From Flavobacteriales bacterium UBA6051 (GTDB lineage Bacteria > Bacteroidota > Bacteroidia > Flavobacteriales_D > Crocinitomicaceae): DNA of 64,000 bases. The DNA is taken from assembly GCA_002427735.1 (NCBI GenBank), contig DIYP01000009.1:8389-72388 (forward strand). Direction: 5' to 3'. The notes under the pieces were generated by a model. It did no database searches, was not told the DNA's origin, and was given only the letters and a program-made list of their open reading frames with translations. The translations under genes were made by a program, and so were the position numbers. Each line of letters begins with the position of its first letter. Within the stretch, counting starts at the first letter, position 1. This document shows positions 61,161 through 64,000 of the stretch, piece after piece.

Positions 61161-64000
61161 ATGAAAACTTTTACACTACTATTTTCGCTCTTCATCAGCG
61201 TATCGCTTTTTGGGAATACCCAGCGCTACAGATTGATGTTTAATACAGATCCTTCGACGGCTGTCACGATTGCCTGGGAACAGGTTTCTGGCAGTGCTCC
61301 GGAGGTATATTATGGAACTACTGATTTTGGAACCGCTTGGTCCAGTTACCCCAACAGTAAAAGTGTGGATCGTACCACAAATTATATGGGGATGGATAAT
61401 CGTTTTGCACGAATAACAGGTTTGACTCCAAATACGATCTACTATTTTGTTATTAGAGATTCTCAGGGAACAAGTCAACGATATTGGTTCAAAACATGTC
61501 CATCAAATAATACAGAAACACTTTCCTTTATTTCCGGTGGTGATTCTCGGTCTGGTCAGACGCAACGTCAGAATTCAAATCGTATGGTTGCCAAAATAAG
61601 ACCGCATGCCGTGCTTTTTGGCGGGGATTTGGTCAATACACCTGGTAATACATCTGTACAAACCTGGTTTGACGATTGGCAATTAGCAACGACATCCGAT
61701 GGTCAAATGATTCCATTGGTGCATTCCTTTGGAAATCATGAGGAGTATGGAACGGGGGGTGCAAACTTTATTTATGATCTTTTTGATACGTCTTATGACG
61801 TGTATTACAACGTGCGTTTTGGTGGCGATCTTTTTTCAATGTATACCTTGAATGGGGAAGTACTTCCGGGTCATACTATTGCAAATGGAACTGTAAGAGC
61901 TGCGCAAACAGCTTGGCTTCAATCCACACTGTCTACTGATAATTCTATTTGGAAGGCGGCACAGTATCATCGACCAATTGTTCCGCATTATTCTGGTAAA
62001 GGAGAAGGCGCCGATGAGTTCAATGATTGGGCCTCTAAGTTTTATGATTACGGAGTTCGGCTCGTTATGGAAAGCGATGCGCACGTCGTAAAAATGACGC
62101 AAGAAGTCCGTCCGGCAATGGCGACTGCCTCCGGCAATTCAGACGGCTGGTTTACTTCAGCTGGAGTTGCTCCTGGCCAAGGGATTACATTTGTTGGGGA
62201 AGGCACTTGGGGAACGATTAGAACTCCCGATGACAGCCATCCGATGACTACCGCTATGGCGAGTTTCTACGGATTTAACTGGATTCTTGTAGATGCTTGT
62301 AAAATTGAAATTAGAACAATTGATACACAGAGTCCTGGTTCAGTTCCAGAACACGCTCCTGGTGATTATACTTCTATTTCAGCGGGACTGGATGCTAGAA
62401 TTTGGAAGCCATCGGCAATGCCAACGGGGTTAAGAAGCATCATTCGATGTAATCCACCGGATGCTGATTTTTCAGGAGATCAAACGGCTATTTTTACTGG
62501 TGGAACTGTGAATTTCACAGATTTGTCTACGAACTCTCCAACAGGATGGTCATGGGATTTTGGAGACGGCTCTCCAGTGAGCAATGCACAGAATCCATCG
62601 CATAGTTATACGGTAGCTGGTACTTACACGGTAACTTTAAATGCTACTAACGCTGAAGGTACAGGTACAGAGGTGAAAACGGACTATATCGTCGTTGCTG
62701 ATCCAGCTCCACCTGTTGCTGACTTTGTAGCGGATGTTACTTCTGCTTCCGTTGGCCAAACAATCAATTTTACGGATCTATCAAGCAATGTTCCAGATAC
62801 TTGGACTTGGAATTTCGGAGACGGTCTGGGAACATCAACAGCACAATCCCCTTCCTATGCTTACGGTGCTCCCGGAACGTATACCGTATCTTTAACTGCT
62901 TCTAATCCTTATGGTTCTGATGACGAAGTCAAAGTGAACTACATTGTGATTGTAAGCGGTGGAACAATTGTCGTTCCTGTGAGTGCAGGCAATGATGACG
63001 CTGAAGAATTCAGAGTAGGAGGAATTGCAGGAGATATGTACCTCACAAGTTCTGATCTTGAAATTGGTAATGACGGTGGGGATGAACAATACATGGGATT
63101 GCGCTTCCAAGGAGTGAACGTGCCAAGCGGTGCTACGATTTCCAATGCATACATTAGAATGCGAGCTGATGAATCAGATGGATCGGGATCACAGTTGAAT
63201 ATTTATATACGAGCAGAGGATTCGGATGATGCGGCACAGTTTACCAGTGCTCAATATGACATCTCGAATAGAACACTTACAACGGCCGAATATCTTTGGG
63301 CGGATGGAACAGTTCCGGCTTGGAGTGCCAATACTGTTTACAATACCCCCGATATAAGTGCACTTGTACAAGAGGTGATTGACCGTCCAGGTTGGACGAG
63401 TGGAAATGCAATGGCCTTTGTTTTCTGGAGTGACTTGAATGAAACGAGTGAACGTGTAGCAGATTCTTATGAGGGTGGTTGGCCAGCAGAACTGCATTTC
63501 GACTATACGATTCCAGTTCAACCAGCGCCAGTTGCAAGCTTTAATTTTTCTGTAGGATCAGGGTGTATGGGGGAGACGGTATCGTTCACTGATCAATCAT
63601 CAAATTCTCCAATCGCATGGAGTTGGTCGATAACTGGACCGGAGACGATGAATAGTTCAGACCAGAACCCGCAGTTTACATTTAATCAGTCTGGTACCTA
63701 CAATGTATCGCTAACAGCAACAAATGCTGGAGGTGCAAATACTGTAACGCAAAACAATATTATTACGATTCATTCGAACCCAACCGTTGTGGCTTCAGGT
63801 GCTGCAACTATTTGTGAAGGAGAAAATGCAACGATCAGTGCAACAGGCGGATTAACGTATTCATGGGATAATGGATTAGGTTCAGGTGCATCACAAACAG
63901 TTACACCAACATCTACTACAACTTACGAGGTAACTGGAACTGATGCGAACGGATGTGAAAACACGGATCAAATTACAGTGAATGTAAATGCGCTACCGAA
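61161..64000 (+). CDS. Large secreted metallophosphatase with PKD domains (3' end outside window)
   Basis: The frame stays open from the ATG at 61161 to the window edge, over 940 residues. A signal peptide ends near SLFGN. A fibronectin-like domain (about 20-110) precedes a calcineurin-type phosphatase (about 115-390) with metal motifs GGDSRSG, FGGDLVN, FGNHEEYG, YHRPIVPH and SDAHVVK: this is a purple acid phosphatase arrangement. Then come PKD domains (FSGD...WSWDFGDGSPVSNA, about 433-513; second, 513-598; a third, 786-873), a domain between 600 and 783 with VPVSAGNDDAEEF and YMGLRFQGVNVPSGATI, and an Ig-like repeat (ATICEGENATISATGG). The T9SS sorting region expected at the C-terminus would lie outside the window. 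Confidence 0.88.
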   Translation, partial: MKTFTLLFSLFISVSLFGNTQRYRLMFNTDPSTAVTIAWEQVSGSAPEVYYGTTDFGTAWSSYPNSKSVDRTTNYMGMDNRFARITGLTPNTIYYFVIRDSQGTSQRYWFKTCPSNNTETLSFISGGDSRSGQTQRQNSNRMVAKIRPHAVLFGGDLVNTPGNTSVQTWFDDWQLATTSDGQMIPLVHSFGNHEEYGTGGANFIYDLFDTSYDVYYNVRFGGDLFSMYTLNGEVLPGHTIANGTVRAAQTAWLQSTLSTDNSIWKAAQYHRPIVPHYSGKGEGADEFNDWASKFYDYGVRLVMESDAHVVKMTQEVRPAMATASGNSDGWFTSAGVAPGQGITFVGEGTWGTIRTPDDSHPMTTAMASFYGFNWILVDACKIEIRTIDTQSPGSVPEHAPGDYTSISAGLDARIWKPSAMPTGLRSIIRCNPPDADFSGDQTAIFTGGTVNFTDLSTNSPTGWSWDFGDGSPVSNAQNPSHSYTVAGTYTVTLNATNAEGTGTEVKTDYIVVADPAPPVADFVADVTSASVGQTINFTDLSSNVPDTWTWNFGDGLGTSTAQSPSYAYGAPGTYTVSLTASNPYGSDDEVKVNYIVIVSGGTIVVPVSAGNDDAEEFRVGGIAGDMYLTSSDLEIGNDGGDEQYMGLRFQGVNVPSGATISNAYIRMRADESDGSGSQLNIYIRAEDSDDAAQFTSAQYDISNRTLTTAEYLWADGTVPAWSANTVYNTPDISALVQEVIDRPGWTSGNAMAFVFWSDLNETSERVADSYEGGWPAELHFDYTIPVQPAPVASFNFSVGSGCMGETVSFTDQSSNSPIAWSWSITGPETMNSSDQNPQFTFNQSGTYNVSLTATNAGGANTVTQNNIITIHSNPTVVASGAATICEGENATISATGGLTYSWDNGLGSGASQTVTPTSTTTYEVTGTDANGCENTDQITVNVNALP

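Noticed and set aside
1..64000. Mobile elements, CRISPR arrays, tRNA or rRNA genes, prophage
   Set aside because: No transposase, integrase or phage proteins, no regular repeats with spacers, and no recognisable tRNA cloverleaf or rRNA segments were found on reading.

Overview
Organism. The window looks like the chromosome of a gliding or T9SS-bearing member of the Bacteroidota, most likely order Flavobacteriales. Evidence is the presence of nine gld genes (gldK, L, M, N, a second gldN, B, C, D, E), a PorP/SprF protein, several secreted proteins with type IX secretion C-terminal sorting regions, many short lipoproteins, the conserved flavobacterial block gldD-gldE-ssb-mutY-hup-rng, and repeated -7 boxes of the Bacteroidota type (TAnnTTTG) just upstream of start codons. 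I see no tRNA or rRNA genes, insertion sequences, prophage or CRISPR arrays; it reads as core chromosome with some lineage-specific envelope genes. Layout. 1-13 kb: the 3' part of topA, an arginase-fold protein with degraded metal ligands, then the T9SS/gliding motor operon porP/sprF-gldK-gldL-gldM-gldN, a terminator, a tandem gldN paralogue, and an ABC-F ATPase. 13-20 kb: small lipoproteins, a 2Fe-2S ferredoxin, nadE, an outer-membrane barrel, then the operon gldB-gldC-DUF2797-kelch protein-trmB. 20-28.5 kb, mostly minus strand: arylsulfotransferase-like secreted protein, clpX, clpP, a glycosyltransferase on the plus strand, a secreted LTD-like adhesin and a TPR/OmpA-like lipoprotein. 28.5-35.2 kb: folK-gldD-gldE-ssb-mutY reading left, and hup, a 30-residue AURKAIP1/COX24-type ribosomal protein, rng and recX reading right. 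35.2-38 kb: a tight minus-strand operon SCP2-sulfotransferase-DUF1214. 38-51.4 kb: alpha-2-macroglobulin lipoprotein, VanW protein and PBP1C on the plus strand, interrupted by a minus-strand YceI lipoprotein and a two-component system whose sensor has 14 propeller repeats. 51.4-64 kb: DUF4197 and LVIVD-repeat secreted proteins, the operon polyprenol-mannosyltransferase-like GT2-pyrC-DUF4296, a glycosidase-like lipoprotein, a methyltransferase carrying a lipoprotein signal paired with an AhpD-like protein, membrane and TPR/propeller proteins, and the start of a large secreted metallophosphatase with PKD domains that runs off the window. How it fits together. GldL and GldM form the proton-driven inner-membrane motor, GldK and GldN the periplasmic ring, and PorP/SprF an outer-membrane partner; together they export proteins such as the kelch, arylsulfotransferase, LTD, LVIVD and metallophosphatase proteins encoded here. 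GldB, GldC, GldD and GldE are accessory gliding/secretion factors at two further sites. The A2M/VanW/PBP1C group concerns periplasmic protection and peptidoglycan. The points most worth a second look are the promoter nested in a terminator arm before the tiny ribosomal protein gene, the lipoprotein-type methyltransferase, the SCP2-sulfotransferase-DUF1214 operon, the retained gldN duplicate and the ligand-poor arginase-fold protein.
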